Source: Triticum aestivum (taxonomy: Eukaryota; Streptophyta; Magnoliopsida; Poales; Poaceae). From it: DNA of 64,000 nt. This document shows, in pieces, positions 48,126 through 59,268 of the stretch. Every line of letters starts with the position of its first letter. Positions within the stretch are counted from its first letter, which is position 1. The stretch spans positions 413,392,104 to 413,456,103 of the forward strand of contig NC_057809.1 of assembly GCF_018294505.1 (NCBI RefSeq), in the 5' to 3' direction. The notes beneath the pieces were generated by a model. It ran no database searches. It was not told the origin of the DNA and saw only the letters and a program-made list of their open reading frames with translations. The position numbers and the translations under genes were made by a program.

Positions 48126-49476
48126 ATAATATTTTTGGTATTTTTGGTATAGAGATGCAAAGTGAAAAGTAAAAGGCAAAGTAAAAAGCAAAGCAATATT
48201 AAAGTGATGGAGATTGATATGATGAGAATAGACCCGGGGGCCATAGGTTTCACTAGTGGCTTCTCTCAAGAACATAAGTATTCTACGGTGGGTGAACAAA
48301 TTACTGTTGAGCAATTGACAGAATTGAGCATAGTTATGATAATATCTAGGCATGATCATGTATATAGGCATCACATCCGTGACAAGTAGACCGAAACGAT
48401 TCTGCATCTACTACTATTACTCCACTCATCGACCGCTATCCAGCATGCATCTAGAGTATTAAGTTAAAAACAGAGTAACGCTTTAAGCAAGATGACATGA
48501 TGTAGAGAGATAAATTCATGCAATATGAAATCAACCCCATCTTCTTATCCTCGATGGCAACGATGCAATACGTGCCTTGCTGCCCCTTCTGTCACTGGAA
48601 AAGGACACCGCAAGATCGAACCCAAAGCTAAGCACTTCTCCCATGGAAAGAACTACCAATCTAGTTGGCTAAACCAAACGGATAATTCGAAGAGACTTGC
48701 AAAGATAACCAATCATACATAAAAGAATTCAGAGAAGATTCAAATATTATTCATAGATAGACTTGATCATAAACCCACAATTCATCGGTCTCAACAAAAA
48801 CACCACAAAAAGAAGAAGATTACATCGAATAGATCTCCACAAGAGAGGGGGAGAACTTTGTATTGAGATCCAAAAAGAGAGAAGAAGTCATCTAGCTAAT
48901 AACTATGGACCTGAAGGTCTGAGGTAAACTACTCACACTTCATCGGAGAGGCTATGGTGATGTAGAAGCCCTCCGTGATGACGGCCCTCTCCGACGGAGC
49001 TCCGGAACAGGCCCCAAGATGGGATCTCGTGGATACAGAAAGTTGCGGCGGTGGAATTAGGTTTTTGGCTCCGTCCCCGTTCATTTGGGGGTATGTAGGT
49101 ATATATAGGAGGAAGAAGTACGTCGGTGGAGCTTCGGTGGGCCCACGAGGGTGGGGGCGCGCCTGGGGGTATAGGGCGCGCCCCCTACCTCGTGCCCACC
49201 TCGAAGCTTCCTTGGCGTAGGGTCCAAGTCTCCTGGGTCATATTCGGGAAGAAAATCACGTTCCAGAAAGGTTTATTATGTTTGAACTCCGTTTGATATT
49301 CCGTTTCTTCGAAACACTAAAATAGGCAAAAAACAACAATTCTGGGCTGGGCCTTCGGTTAATAGGTTAGTCCCAAAAATAATATAAAAGTGGAAAATAA
49401 AGCCCAATATAGTCCAAAACTGTTGATAATATAGCATGGATCAATAAAAAATTATAGATATGTTGGAGACGTATCA

Positions 49477-52368
49477 GGCATCCCCAAGCTTAATTCTTGC
49501 TCGTCCTCGAGTAGGTAAATGATAAAAAGAGAATTTTTGATGCGGAGTGCTACTTGGCATAATTTCAATGCAAATCTTCTTAATTGTGATATGAATATTC
49601 AGATTCGAAAGATTCAAGACAAAAGTTTATATTGACATAAAATAATAATACTTCAAGCATACTAACAAAGCAATTATGTCTTCTCAAAATAACATGGCCA
49701 AAGAAAGTTATCCCTACAAAATCATATAGTCTGGCTATGCTCTATCTTCACCACATAAAGTATTTAAATCATGCACAACCCCGATGAGAAGCCAAGCAAT
49801 TGTTTCATACTCTAAAATTTTCAAAACTTTTTCAATCTTCACGCAATACATGAGCGTGAGCCATGGATATAGCACTATATGTGGAATAGAATGGTGGTTG
49901 TGGAGAAGACAAAAAGAGGGGAAGATAGTCTCACATCAACTAGGCGTATCAACGGGCTATGGAGATGCCCATCAATAGATATCAATGTGAGTGAGTAGGG
50001 ATTGCCATGCAACAGATGCACTAGAGCTATAAATATATGAAAGCTCATCAAAAGAAACTAAGTGGGTGTGCATCCAACTTTCTTGCTCACGAAGACCTAG
50101 GGCATTCTGAGGAAGCCCATCATTGGAATATACAAGCCAAGTTCTATAATGTAAAATTCCCACTAGTATATGAAAGTGACATAACGAGAGACTCTCTATC
50201 ATGAAGATCATGGTGCTACTTTGAAGCACAAGTGTGGTAAAAGGATAGTAACATTGTCCCTTCTCTCTTTTTCTCTCTCTCTCTATCTTTTTTTTATTTG
50301 GGACTTTTCTCCTTTTTTTATGGCCTTTTTTCTTTTTATTTTTATTTTTCGTCCGGAGTCTCATCCCGACTTATGGGGGAATCATAGTCTCCATCATTCT
50401 TTCCTCACTTGGGACAATGCTCTAAAAATGATGATCATCACACTTTTATTTTTCTTACAACTTAACAACTCGATACTTAGAACAAAATATGACTCTATAT
50501 GAATGCCTCCGGCGGTGTACCGGGATGTGCAATGAATCAAGAGTGACATGTATGAAAGAATTATGAACGGTGGCTTTGCCACAAATACGATGTCAACTAC
50601 ATGATCATGCTAGCAATATGACAATGATGGAGCGTGCCATAATAAACGGAACGGTGGAAAGTTGCATGGCAATATATCTCAGAATGGCTATGGAAATGCC
50701 ATGATAGGTAGGTATGGTGGCTGTTTTGAGGAAGGTATATGGTAGGTGTATGATACCGGCGAAAAGTGTGCGGTATTAGAGAGGCTAGCAATGGTGGAAG
50801 GATGGGAAAAAGTGCATATAATCCATGGACTCAACATTAGTCATAAAGAACTCATATACTTATTGCAAAAATCTAGAAGTTATCAAAGCAAAGTATTAAG
50901 CGCATGCTCCTAGGGGGATATATTGGTAGGAAAAGACCATCGCTCATCCCCGACCGCCACTCATAAGGAAGACAATCAATAAATAAATCATGCTCCGACT
51001 TCATCACATAACGGTTCACCATACGTGCATGCTACGGGAATCACAAACTTTAACACAAGTATTCTTTAAATTCACAACTACTCAACTAGCATGACTCTAA
51101 TATTGTCACCTCCATATCTCAAAACAATTATCATGCTTCAATCTTTTCTTAGTATTCAATGCACTCAAAAGAAAGTTTCACAAATCTTGAATACCAAGCA
51201 TATTATTATTAAGCAAATTACCATGCTATTAAGAGACTCTCAAAATAATTTAAGTGAAGCATGAGAGATCAATAGTTTCTTTAAAACAAATCCACCACCG
51301 TGCTCTTAAAAGATCTAAGTGAATCACATAGAGCAAAATTATAACGCTCAAAAGATATAAGTGAAGCACATAGAGCAAAACTACATAGCTCAAAAGATAT
51401 AAGTGAAGCACATAGAGTATTCTATCAAATTTTAATTCATGTATGGATCTCTCAAAAGGTGTGTACAGAAAGGATGATTGTGGCACACTAACAACCAAAT
51501 ACACAAATAATAGAAGACGCTCCAAGCAAAACACATATCATGTTGGTGAATAAAAATATAGCTCCAAGTAAATTACCGATGGAAGTGGATGAAAGAGGGG
51601 ATGCCTTCCGAGGCATCCCCAAGCTTTGACTTTTTGGTGTCCTTGGATTATCTTGGGGGTGCCATGGGCATCCCCAAGCTTAGGCTCTTGCCACTCCTTG
51701 TTCCATAATCCATCACAAGAATTCACCCAAAACTTGAAAACTTCACAACACAAAACTCAATAGAAATCTCGTGAGCTCCGTTAGAGAAAGAAAACAAAAG
51801 ACCACTTCAAGGTACTGTAATTAACTCATTCTTTATTTATATTGGTGTTAAACCTACTGTATTCCAACTTCTCTATGGATTATAAACTATTTTACTAACC
51901 ATAGATTCATCAAAATAAGCAAACAACACACGAAAAACAGAATCTGTCAAAAACAGAACAGTCTGTAGTAATCTGTAACTAACGCAAACTTCTGGAACCC
52001 CAAAAATTCTAAAATAAATTTCTGGACGTTAGGAATTTATCTATTAATCATCTGCAAAAAGAATTAACTAAATATCACTTTCCAAATAAAAATGACAGCA
52101 GTTCTCGTGAGTGCTAAAGTTTCTGCTTTTTACAGCAAGTTCAGCAAGACTTTCCCCAAGTCTTCCCAATGGTTCTACTTGGCACAAACACTAATTAAAC
52201 ACAAAAAACACAACCAAAACAGAGGCTAAATAAATTATTTATTACTAAACAGGATCAAAAAGCAAGGAATAAAAATAAAATTGGGTTGCCTCCCAACAAG
52301 CGGTATCGTTTAACGCCCCTAGCTAGGCATAAAAGCGAGGATAGATCTAGATATTGCCATCTTTGGTT
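49477..52368 (-). other. gypsy-2 internal non-coding region
   Basis: About 2.9 kb without pol or any long frame, yet collinear with the gypsy-1 interior. It contains two hairpins built on the PPT-like sequence (51597-51620 and 51652-51678) and three to four imperfect ~42-bp tandem units around AAGATATAAGTGAAGCACATA (51255-51420). It also has an AT-rich stretch with pyrimidine tracts (50255-50350). Confidence 0.75.
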
Positions 52369-52938
52369 TTAGAAGAGAGCAAACTTGTTATCTATGGAAT
52401 TAATATTTCTATTTTGATAAAGTACATGTCCATTAATGGTAGAATAAATATTAAGAATGTTGCGGAAATTGGCATCTAGGCTAGCTTTTATCTCTTTAAT
52501 AGATTCGTTTTGGTAAGAAAGCAAGAGAGATGTGATTTCAGCTTTCTCGTTAATGGGGTGCCCAAATATAGTTTTCATACTCTCATAGGTATCTATGGGG
52601 TCCCCTTCAAGAAAACGTCCCTCAAAAATAGAATCTAAAACTTGTTTGAACGAAGCGGGTAGCCCAACATAAAAGCTTTTTAAATAAACCTCAATTTGAT
52701 ATTGGGGTACATAGCTAGCCCAGATCCTTAACAGCCTATCCCAAGCATCTTTCAAAGATTCATAAAGTAAGTAACGAAAAATTCCAGAACCATCTTCATC
52801 AAAATTACGAAGGTTCTCATTGATAACTCCGGCAAGTTGTTCCATAGCATTCTGATTTATGAGTTTAGATAAGATAGCAGGATTGTCTAAAGCACTAGAA
52901 CTTGGGAGAGAACCCCCAACTCTTTTTGGTTCTGACAT
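52369..52938 (-). CDS. Short gag-like protein of gypsy-2
   Basis: 189 codons from ATG 52938 (MSEPKRVGGSLPSSSALDN) to TAA at 52371-52369, uninterrupted; an upstream open extension to 53253 reads into the LTR and is not coding. Residues ~60-130 resemble the Athila-type gag core: ESLKDAWDRLLR, then LKSFYVGLPASFKQVLDSI. A linker follows, but there is no zinc knuckle, protease or RT after it. The protein may help package element RNA, with enzymes supplied by an autonomous partner. Function is inferred from the family only. Confidence 0.65.
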   Translation of the reverse strand: MSEPKRVGGSLPSSSALDNPAILSKLINQNAMEQLAGVINENLRNFDEDGSGIFRYLLYESLKDAWDRLLRIWASYVPQYQIEVYLKSFYVGLPASFKQVLDSIFEGRFLEGDPIDTYESMKTIFGHPINEKAEITSLLLSYQNESIKEIKASLDANFRNILNIYSTINGHVLYQNRNINSIDNKFALF

Positions 52939-53153
52939 GGCGAGGGAAAAGAGGCAAATAGAAAAAGAGAGGGAGGAGAAGGAGAAGAAGATTGGGAAAG
53001 AGAGGGCGAATAAAATGGCAAGGGTGAAGTGGGGGAGAGGAAAACAAGAGACAAATGGCAAATAATGTAATGCGAGAGATAGGGATTGTGATGGGTACTT
53101 GGTATGTTGACTTTTTGCGTAGACTCCCCAGCAACGGCGCCAGATATTCTTCT

Positions 53154-54729
53154 TGCTACCTATTGAGCTTGCGTTGGATTTCCCCGAAGAGGAAAGGATG
53201 ATGCAGCAGAGTAGCATAAGTATTTCCTCAGTTTTTGAGAACCAAGGTATCAATCCAGTAGGAGGCCACGCTCAAGTCCCTCGTACTTGCACAAAATGAT
53301 ATCTACTCGCAACCAACGCGATTAGGGGTTGTCAATCCCTTCATGATCACTTACGAGAGTGAGATCTGATAGATATAATATTTTTGGTATTTTTGGTATA
53401 GAGATGCAAAGTGAAAAGTAAAAGGCAAAGTAAAAAAGCAAAGCAAGATTAAAGTGATGGAGATTGATATGATGAGAATAGACCCGGGGGCCATAGGTTT
53501 CACTAGTGGCTTCTCTCAAGAGCATAAGTATTCTACGGTGGGTGAACAAATTACTGTTGAGCAATTGACAGAATTGAGCATAGTTATGAGAATATCTAGG
53601 CATGATCATGTATATAGGCATCATGTCCGTGACAAGTAGACCGAAACGATTCTGGATCTACTACTATTACTCCACTCATCGACCACTATCCAGCATGCAT
53701 CTAGAGTATTAAGTTAAAAACAGAGTAATGCTTTAAGCAAGATGACATGATGTAGAGAGATAAATTCATGCAATATAAAATAAACCCCATCTTGTTATCC
53801 TCGATGGCAACGATGCAATACGTGCCTTGCTGCCCCTTCTGTCACTGGGAAAGGACACCGCAAGATCGAACCCAAAGCTAAGCACTTCTCCCATGGCAAG
53901 AACTACCAATCTAGTTGGCCAAACGAAACGGATAATTCGAAGAGACTTGCAAAGATAACCAATCATACATAAAAGAATTCAGAGAAGATTCAAATATTAT
54001 TCATAGATAGACTTGATCATAAACCCACAATTCATCGGTCTCAACAAACACACCGCAAAAAGAAGAAGATTACATCGAATAGATCTCCACAAGAGAGGGG
54101 GAGAACTTTGTATTGGGATCCAAAAAGAGAGAAGAAGCCATCTAGCTAATAACTATGGACCCGAAGGTCTGAGGTAAACTACTCACACTTCATCGGAGAG
54201 GCTATGGTGATGTAGAAGCCCTCTGTGATGACGGCCCTCTCCGGCGAAGCTCCGGAACAGGCCCCAAGATGTGATCTCGTGGATACAGAAAGTTGCGGCG
54301 GTGGAATTAGGTTTTTGGCTCCATCCCCGTTCGTTTGGGGGTACGTAGGTATATATATAGGAGGAAGAAGTACGTCGGTGGAGCTTCGGTGGGCCCACGA
54401 GGGTGGGGGGCGCGCCTGGGGGTATAGGGCGCGCCCCCTACCTCGTGCCCACCTCGAAGCTTCCTTGGCGTAGGGTCCAAGTCTCCTGGGTCATATTCGG
54501 GAAGAAAATCACGTTCCAGAAAGGTTTATTCTGTTTGGACTCTGTTTGATATTCCGTTTCTTCGAAACACTGAAATAGGCAAAAAACAACAATTCTGGGC
54601 TGGGCCTCCGGTTAATAGGTTAGTCCCAAAAATAATATAAAAGTGGAAAATAAAGCCCAATATGGTCCAAAACAGTAGATAATATAGCATGGAGCAATCA
54701 AAAATTATAGATACGTTGGAGACGTATCA
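53154..54729 (-). repeat. 5' LTR of gypsy-2
   Basis: 1576 bp. On its own strand it begins TGATACGTCTCCAACG and ends AGGTAGCA, followed by AGAAGAATATC and the PBS. A TATA box (CTATATATATACC, minus strand) lies near 54360-54348. Confidence 0.9.
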
Positions 54730-54734
54730 ACGAG

Positions 54735-55828
54735 CTATTTGTCACCTCCATAAACGAGAAACATATCCTTAGTCTTTTTCAGGTATTTCAGATGTTCTTG
54801 ACCGTTGTCCAGTGATCCACTCCTGGATTACTTTGATACCTCCCTGCCAAACTAATAGCAAGGCACACATCAGGTCTGGCACACAGCATTGCATACATGA
54901 TAGAACCTATGGCTAAAGCATAGGGAATGACTTTCATTTTCTCTCTATCTTCTGCGATGGTCGAGCATTAAGTCTGACTCAACTTCACACCTTGTAACAC
55001 AGGCAAGAACCTTTTCTTTGCTTGATCCATTTTGAACTTCTTCAAAATTTTATCAAGGTATGTGCTTTGTGAAAGTCCAATTAAGCGTCTTGATCTATCT
55101 CTATAGATCTTGATGCCCAATATATAAGTAGCTTCACCGAGGTCGTTCATTGAAAAATTCTTATTCATGTATCCTTTTATGCTATTCGGAAATTCGGTAT
55201 CATTTCCGATCAGCAATATGTCATCCACATATAATATCAGAAATGCTACAGAGCTCGCACTCACTTTCTTGTAAATATAGGCTTCTCCAAAATTCTGTAT
55301 AGAACCATATGCTTTGATCACACTATCAAAGTGTATATTCCAACTCCGAGAGGCTTGCACCAGTCCATAAATGAATCGCTGGAGCTTGCACACTTTGTTA
55401 GCACCTTGTGGATGTACAAAACCTTCTGGTTGCATCATATACAACTCTTCTTTAAGATATCCATTAAGGAATGTAGTTTTGATATCCATTTGCCAAATTT
55501 CATAATCATAAAATGTGGCAATTGCTAACATGATTTGGATGGACGGGTGAGAAAGTCTCATCGTAGTCAACTCCTTGAACTTGTCGAAAACCTTTTGCAA
55601 CAAGTCGAGCTTTGTAGACAGTAATATTACCATCAGCATCAGTCTTCTTCTTGAAGATCCATTTATTCTCTATTGCTTGCCGATCATCGGGCAAGTCAAC
55701 CAAAGTCCACACTTTGTTCTCATACATGGATCCCATCTCAGATTTCATGGCCTCAAGCCATTTTGCAGAATCTGGGCTCATCATCGCTTCCTCATAGTTC
55801 GTAGGTTCGTCATGGTCAAGTAACATGA
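54735..55828 (-). pseudogene. Copia reverse transcriptase of the minus-strand copia element
   Basis: Frame 1 (about 55828-55520) reads DSAKWLEAMKSEMGSMYENK, VWTLVDLPDDRQAIENKWIF and RLVAKGFRQVQGVDYDETFSP. Frame 2 (about 55560-54968) reads YEIWQMDIKTTFLNGYLKEE, YGLVQASRSWNIHFD, the active-site LYVDDILLIGND and LGIKIYRDRS. A frameshift near 55530 and a stop near 54968 break it. The sequence ends abruptly at the chromovirus insertion (55829). Confidence 0.87.
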
Positions 55829-58219
55829 TGTAACATCCCAAATTTTCAATTTGGAATGTTATACATTAGATCATCACTGCATATCATATTTTATTTTGCT
55901 TCTTGGTTGATCCTAGAAATTCTACGCAACTCAAGGACCCATGAAGAGAGTTGGGGATTTCGTTATTTTCATATTTGAGTTCTCTCAAATTTTGAGAATA
56001 GGATCATTTGATTTTATTTATTTTATCATCAATTATTTCTATTACAAAAATATGTGAGAGGGAATAAAATGAATTTCTAAAAATAAAGAAATATTGAGGA
56101 TTTAATAAAAAAATCAAATAAAATTTTATTTCGGAGTTTTTCGGTGTTTTATTTGAATTTAGGAAAAATGTGCGTTTTTCAAATTTGCATTTATGTCCCA
56201 AATAAATGTTCACCTTGTGAGGCTCGATTTTAGAAACTCGTGAAAATTTATTTCGGAATTTTTGGAGTCCGTTTAGTATTTCTTTTTATTTTTCTTCCGA
56301 GCAGAATAATTAAAAAAAGAACCAACTTCGGGCCGTACCCGAGCGGGACACCGCCCGGGGGCAACCTTTAAATAGCGCCGCCCCGAGCCACCCCAGCCCA
56401 TCAGCCCCGCCTTGATTCGCGCGCGCCGCCGGAGCCGCCGCCGCCGCCGCCGCCGATCCCGCCGCCCGAGGTTCGTCACGCCTCGTTTTCCGTGCCGAAA
56501 AAATCAGCGTTCGTCGTTTTTCTTTTTCTCGGATTAAATCCGTGATTTTTCTGATCGCGATTCCTGATCCGATTTTCGTTTTAGTTTAAATTTTCGCTCG
56601 TTTATCGGAATCAGGTGATTCAAGCGCCTAGAGTTTCGTCTCGAAACCCTCTATCCGTTTAACCAACTTAAACAAGATTTTGCTACTGTAAAATTTGCCC
56701 TAGATCCAGATTACTAGAACAAAGTTGTTTTCTTTCGCCGTTTGACTTTCGTTGCTTTGTTCGATTTGATTCTTTTTGCCAACCGGAGTTCTTAAGTTGA
56801 ACCTTTTGGTTAGATCTCTTATTTGGAGTTTTACCTGTGCGTTAGATGAGTACTTATTGTATGCTTGTTTGTTTGTCTGTGATAGAATACCCGGAGTGCG
56901 CCGCCTGTTACTTCGAATCTCTAGGTTACGCGGATCATCGGCAAGGCAAGTAACACTTTGATCATACCTTTTCTACTACCCAGTTTTATTGCATTAGATC
57001 AACCCTCACACATTGCATGATTAGGATCTGATTAAATTGTGGGATGGGAAGTAGATGAGGCAGTACCTATTACCCGTTTATTATCAAACCTTTGGGAGTT
57101 ACTTCTGCGTTTGCTTATTATGCCATGCTATGCTAGTAGACGTGGATTGGGTGAGTGATATCCATGATAGATGTGAGTTTTGTTAATTAATGGTTTATCT
57201 AAGGTGGAAACTTAAACACACATCTGGGTGGATTGAGGCACCTGGGTATTCCAGGACTTGCCTGTTTTATTTTAGACCGCCACCCAGGCTCAAAGGGATC
57301 ATGAGACTATTCATACTAGAAATTTCTGTGTGCAGCCACAAGATATTATGGGCTCTAACATAGTTGACTAAGTTGTGTGAACTCTTACAGTGGTAGACTA
57401 GCAGATGTAGGGGATGTAGGTGGTACGGTCTACCCGATCATAAGGTGCCAGCGCTTCTCAAAGACTATGTCTCGGTCATCCGTCTTCTCAAACACCATGT
57501 AGTGCGAGAAACCAAACGGAGGCGATCGAGTCTTGTGGGGAAAAGTGCGCAAACCTCTGCAGAGTGTAATAAACTAATCATGGTTAGCCGTGTCCCCGGT
57601 TACGGACATCTTGAGTATCTAGTACTTGGATTATCATGTGAATCTCAACATGTTACTCTAAATTAATTTTGTGGGTTATGTTTAATGATGATGCTTAATT
57701 GGGATTGAGAATGCTGTCAACCATTCTCAATGTTTAACAACTACCATGATAGTAATTAAATTTATTCCTTTGATGTATGGAAAAATTGGCTTTACGCAAA
57801 ACTGTAACCATAGAGCTTTCCACCAGCCATATATGCATATAGTATAGCTGTTTCATTCCATTACTCTCTATGTGTTACCTTGCCAGCATATTCCATGTGC
57901 TGACCCGTTTCGGGCTGCAACGTTAATGTTGCAGACTTTTCAGACGACGATTAAGGGGTTTTGGGGTCATGGTTCTATACTCAGTGATGCCGTTGGAGTT
58001 GATGGACTCACTTATCTTCCAAGCCTTCCGCTGTTATCGTTATTAGATGGCCTTAAGCCATATTTATTGTAATAAGTTCTCTTTTGAGACACTTGATGTA
58101 ATAAGTGTGTGATTGCTACTCTGCTATAAATCCTCCGAGTACTGTGTGGTGTCAGCATTACTGATCCAGGGATGACACCGGAGCACAGAGATCAGACTGT
58201 TTGAGGTCTGGTCGCTACT
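55829..58219 (+). repeat. 5' LTR of the chromovirus
   Basis: About 2.39 kb. The first 450 bp are AT-rich. A TATA-like TTTAAATAG (about 56367-56375) is followed by a GC-rich block rich in CCG. The 3' end is placed before GAGA and the PBS; the expected terminal CA reads CT, so this boundary is approximate. Confidence 0.8.
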
Positions 58220-58223
58220 GAGA

Positions 58224-58235
58224 TGGTATTAGAGC
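58224..58235 (+). other. Primer-binding site of the chromovirus
   Basis: TGGTATTAGAGC matches the Met-tRNA-type PBS (TGGTATCAGAGC) with one C-to-T change. Confidence 0.8.
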
Positions 58236-58330
58236 ACACGCTGACTGTAGTGCACGGCCACTAAGCTAAAGGAGCTAGATCACTATTCACTCTCTTCTCT
58301 TCTGACCTCTCATCTTTTCTACTCTTTAGG

Positions 58331-59073
58331 ATGGCGGATGCAAGGAACAAGTTCACGCAACCGGATGAAGATACACCTTTTAGATGTCACTTGAAGGAAG
58401 TCACTAGATACCTGAACATAGGAGTACCAAGCTTCACGGGAACCTACAACGCCACTTTACCTGAAGAAGAGCGCTGGATGATTCAAGTTCAAGTTCCAGG
58501 AAGGACGTTCATGCCAGTCACTGAGCCCATAGAGTTTTCTTTTGATGCACCAACTTGGAGTCTAGGACAGAGCATGGCAGCTCACATCGCCATGGGATGC
58601 ATTGGAGAAGTCTACCGCAAGGATCTCAAGGATACTATCTACCAGATTTGTGGGTGCCGAGATGAACACTGGGAGATGATCAGCACCAGGAAGGATAGAT
58701 CAATTGCAGCTTTTATCCAGGAGCTAAACCAGCACATTCGACGACAGGAGAACTAGATGTGCGCCGACATGATAGATCTGAAGAAGGCTAAGACTAGAAT
58801 CAAGGAACTGGAGGAAGAACTGAAGGCTACACGTGAAGGTTATGAAGAGGAAATTGAAGTATTGGTGGGAAGAATGACGATCTGATCAAGAAGATTGGAA
58901 TATTTATGGGAGGCCCTACGCCAGTAGATGAAGACGAAGAACCCAAGGAGATTAGCCCGGAAGACTACATCATCATCGACGGCACCGACTCGGAACAAGA
59001 TAGTAGCGATGATGACTATGTTGATGAAGCTGGAGCAGATATCATGGAATCTGCAACCGAAGAATATTTCTAG
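58331..59073 (+). pseudogene. Extra ORF upstream of gag in the chromovirus, function unknown
   Basis: It starts ATG at 58331 (MADARNKFTQPDEDTPFRC) and runs 141 codons to a TAG at 58754-58756. The same frame then continues (MCADMIDLKKAKTRIKELEE, a coiled-coil-like Lys/Glu stretch) until about 58870. There a 1-nt loss shifts the frame, which resumes as NDDLIKKIG and an acidic tail (EEPKEISPEDY, DSEQDSSDDDYVD), ending at TAG 59071-59073. Coding character on both sides of the breaks argues for a once-real protein of about 247 aa. I do not recognise a domain with known function and it is not gag, which follows separately at 59269. Similar leader ORFs are seen in grass gypsy elements, but their role is unknown to me. 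Confidence 0.65.
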
Positions 59074-59268
59074 TAGACCACCTCATCAGTAGTAGTAGTC
59101 CACCATGTAAATATAGTAGTCCGAGCACTTTTGCGATAGTTAGATCGATTGTATGCCCTTGTTTGATTGATTGAAGTGAATTGTTTGCTTTTGCCTCATG
59201 TGCATATGGGTAGTGTTTTCTCTTTAGACCCCCTCTATTCTTATATCTCATCTTTTCTAAACCCTCAG

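Larger units (their letters stand above)
39250..49476 (-). repeat. 3' LTR of gypsy-2, split by the Angela copia element
   Basis: Blocks 39250-39476 and 48131-49476 together give about 1573 bp, matching the other LTR (1576 bp). A TATA box (CTATATATACC on the minus strand) lies near 49108-49098. Confidence 0.87.
39250..54729 (-). mobile_element. gypsy-2: non-autonomous gypsy-type LTR element with gag only
   Basis: Complete element of about 6.8 kb once the nested Angela copy is removed. It is flanked by ACGAG (39245-39249 and 54730-54734). On the minus strand: 5' LTR 54729-53154, PBS TGGCGCCGTTGCTGGGG (53143-53127), short gag ORF, long non-coding interior, PPT-like AAGCTTGGGGATGC (49490-49477) and 3' LTR (49476-48131 plus 39476-39250). 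It lacks protease, RT and integrase, so it depends on an autonomous relative. The gag resembles Athila-type gag; I leave the family name open. Confidence 0.87.
37003..55828 (-). mobile_element. Minus-strand Angela/BARE-like copia element, split by gypsy-2 and cut by the chromovirus
   Basis: Left block 37003-39249 holds the 3' LTR, PPT and RNase H. Right block 54735-55828 holds reverse transcriptase. Removing gypsy-2 (39250-54729) plus one copy of its ACGAG duplication rejoins the RNase H reading exactly (...VYGGDK then LVVNGYIDASF). The element is cut at 55828 by the chromovirus LTR, so its 5' half should continue right of the window. Confidence 0.85.

Noticed and set aside
52939..53253. In-frame extension of the gypsy-2 gag to 53253
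   Set aside because: It reads through the PBS into the LTR; MSEPKRV at 52938 is the first plausible start in the internal region.
56400..56470. CCG-rich stretch as a CpG-island promoter of a host gene
   Set aside because: It lies inside the chromovirus LTR downstream of a TATA-like motif and is better read as the element's own leader.
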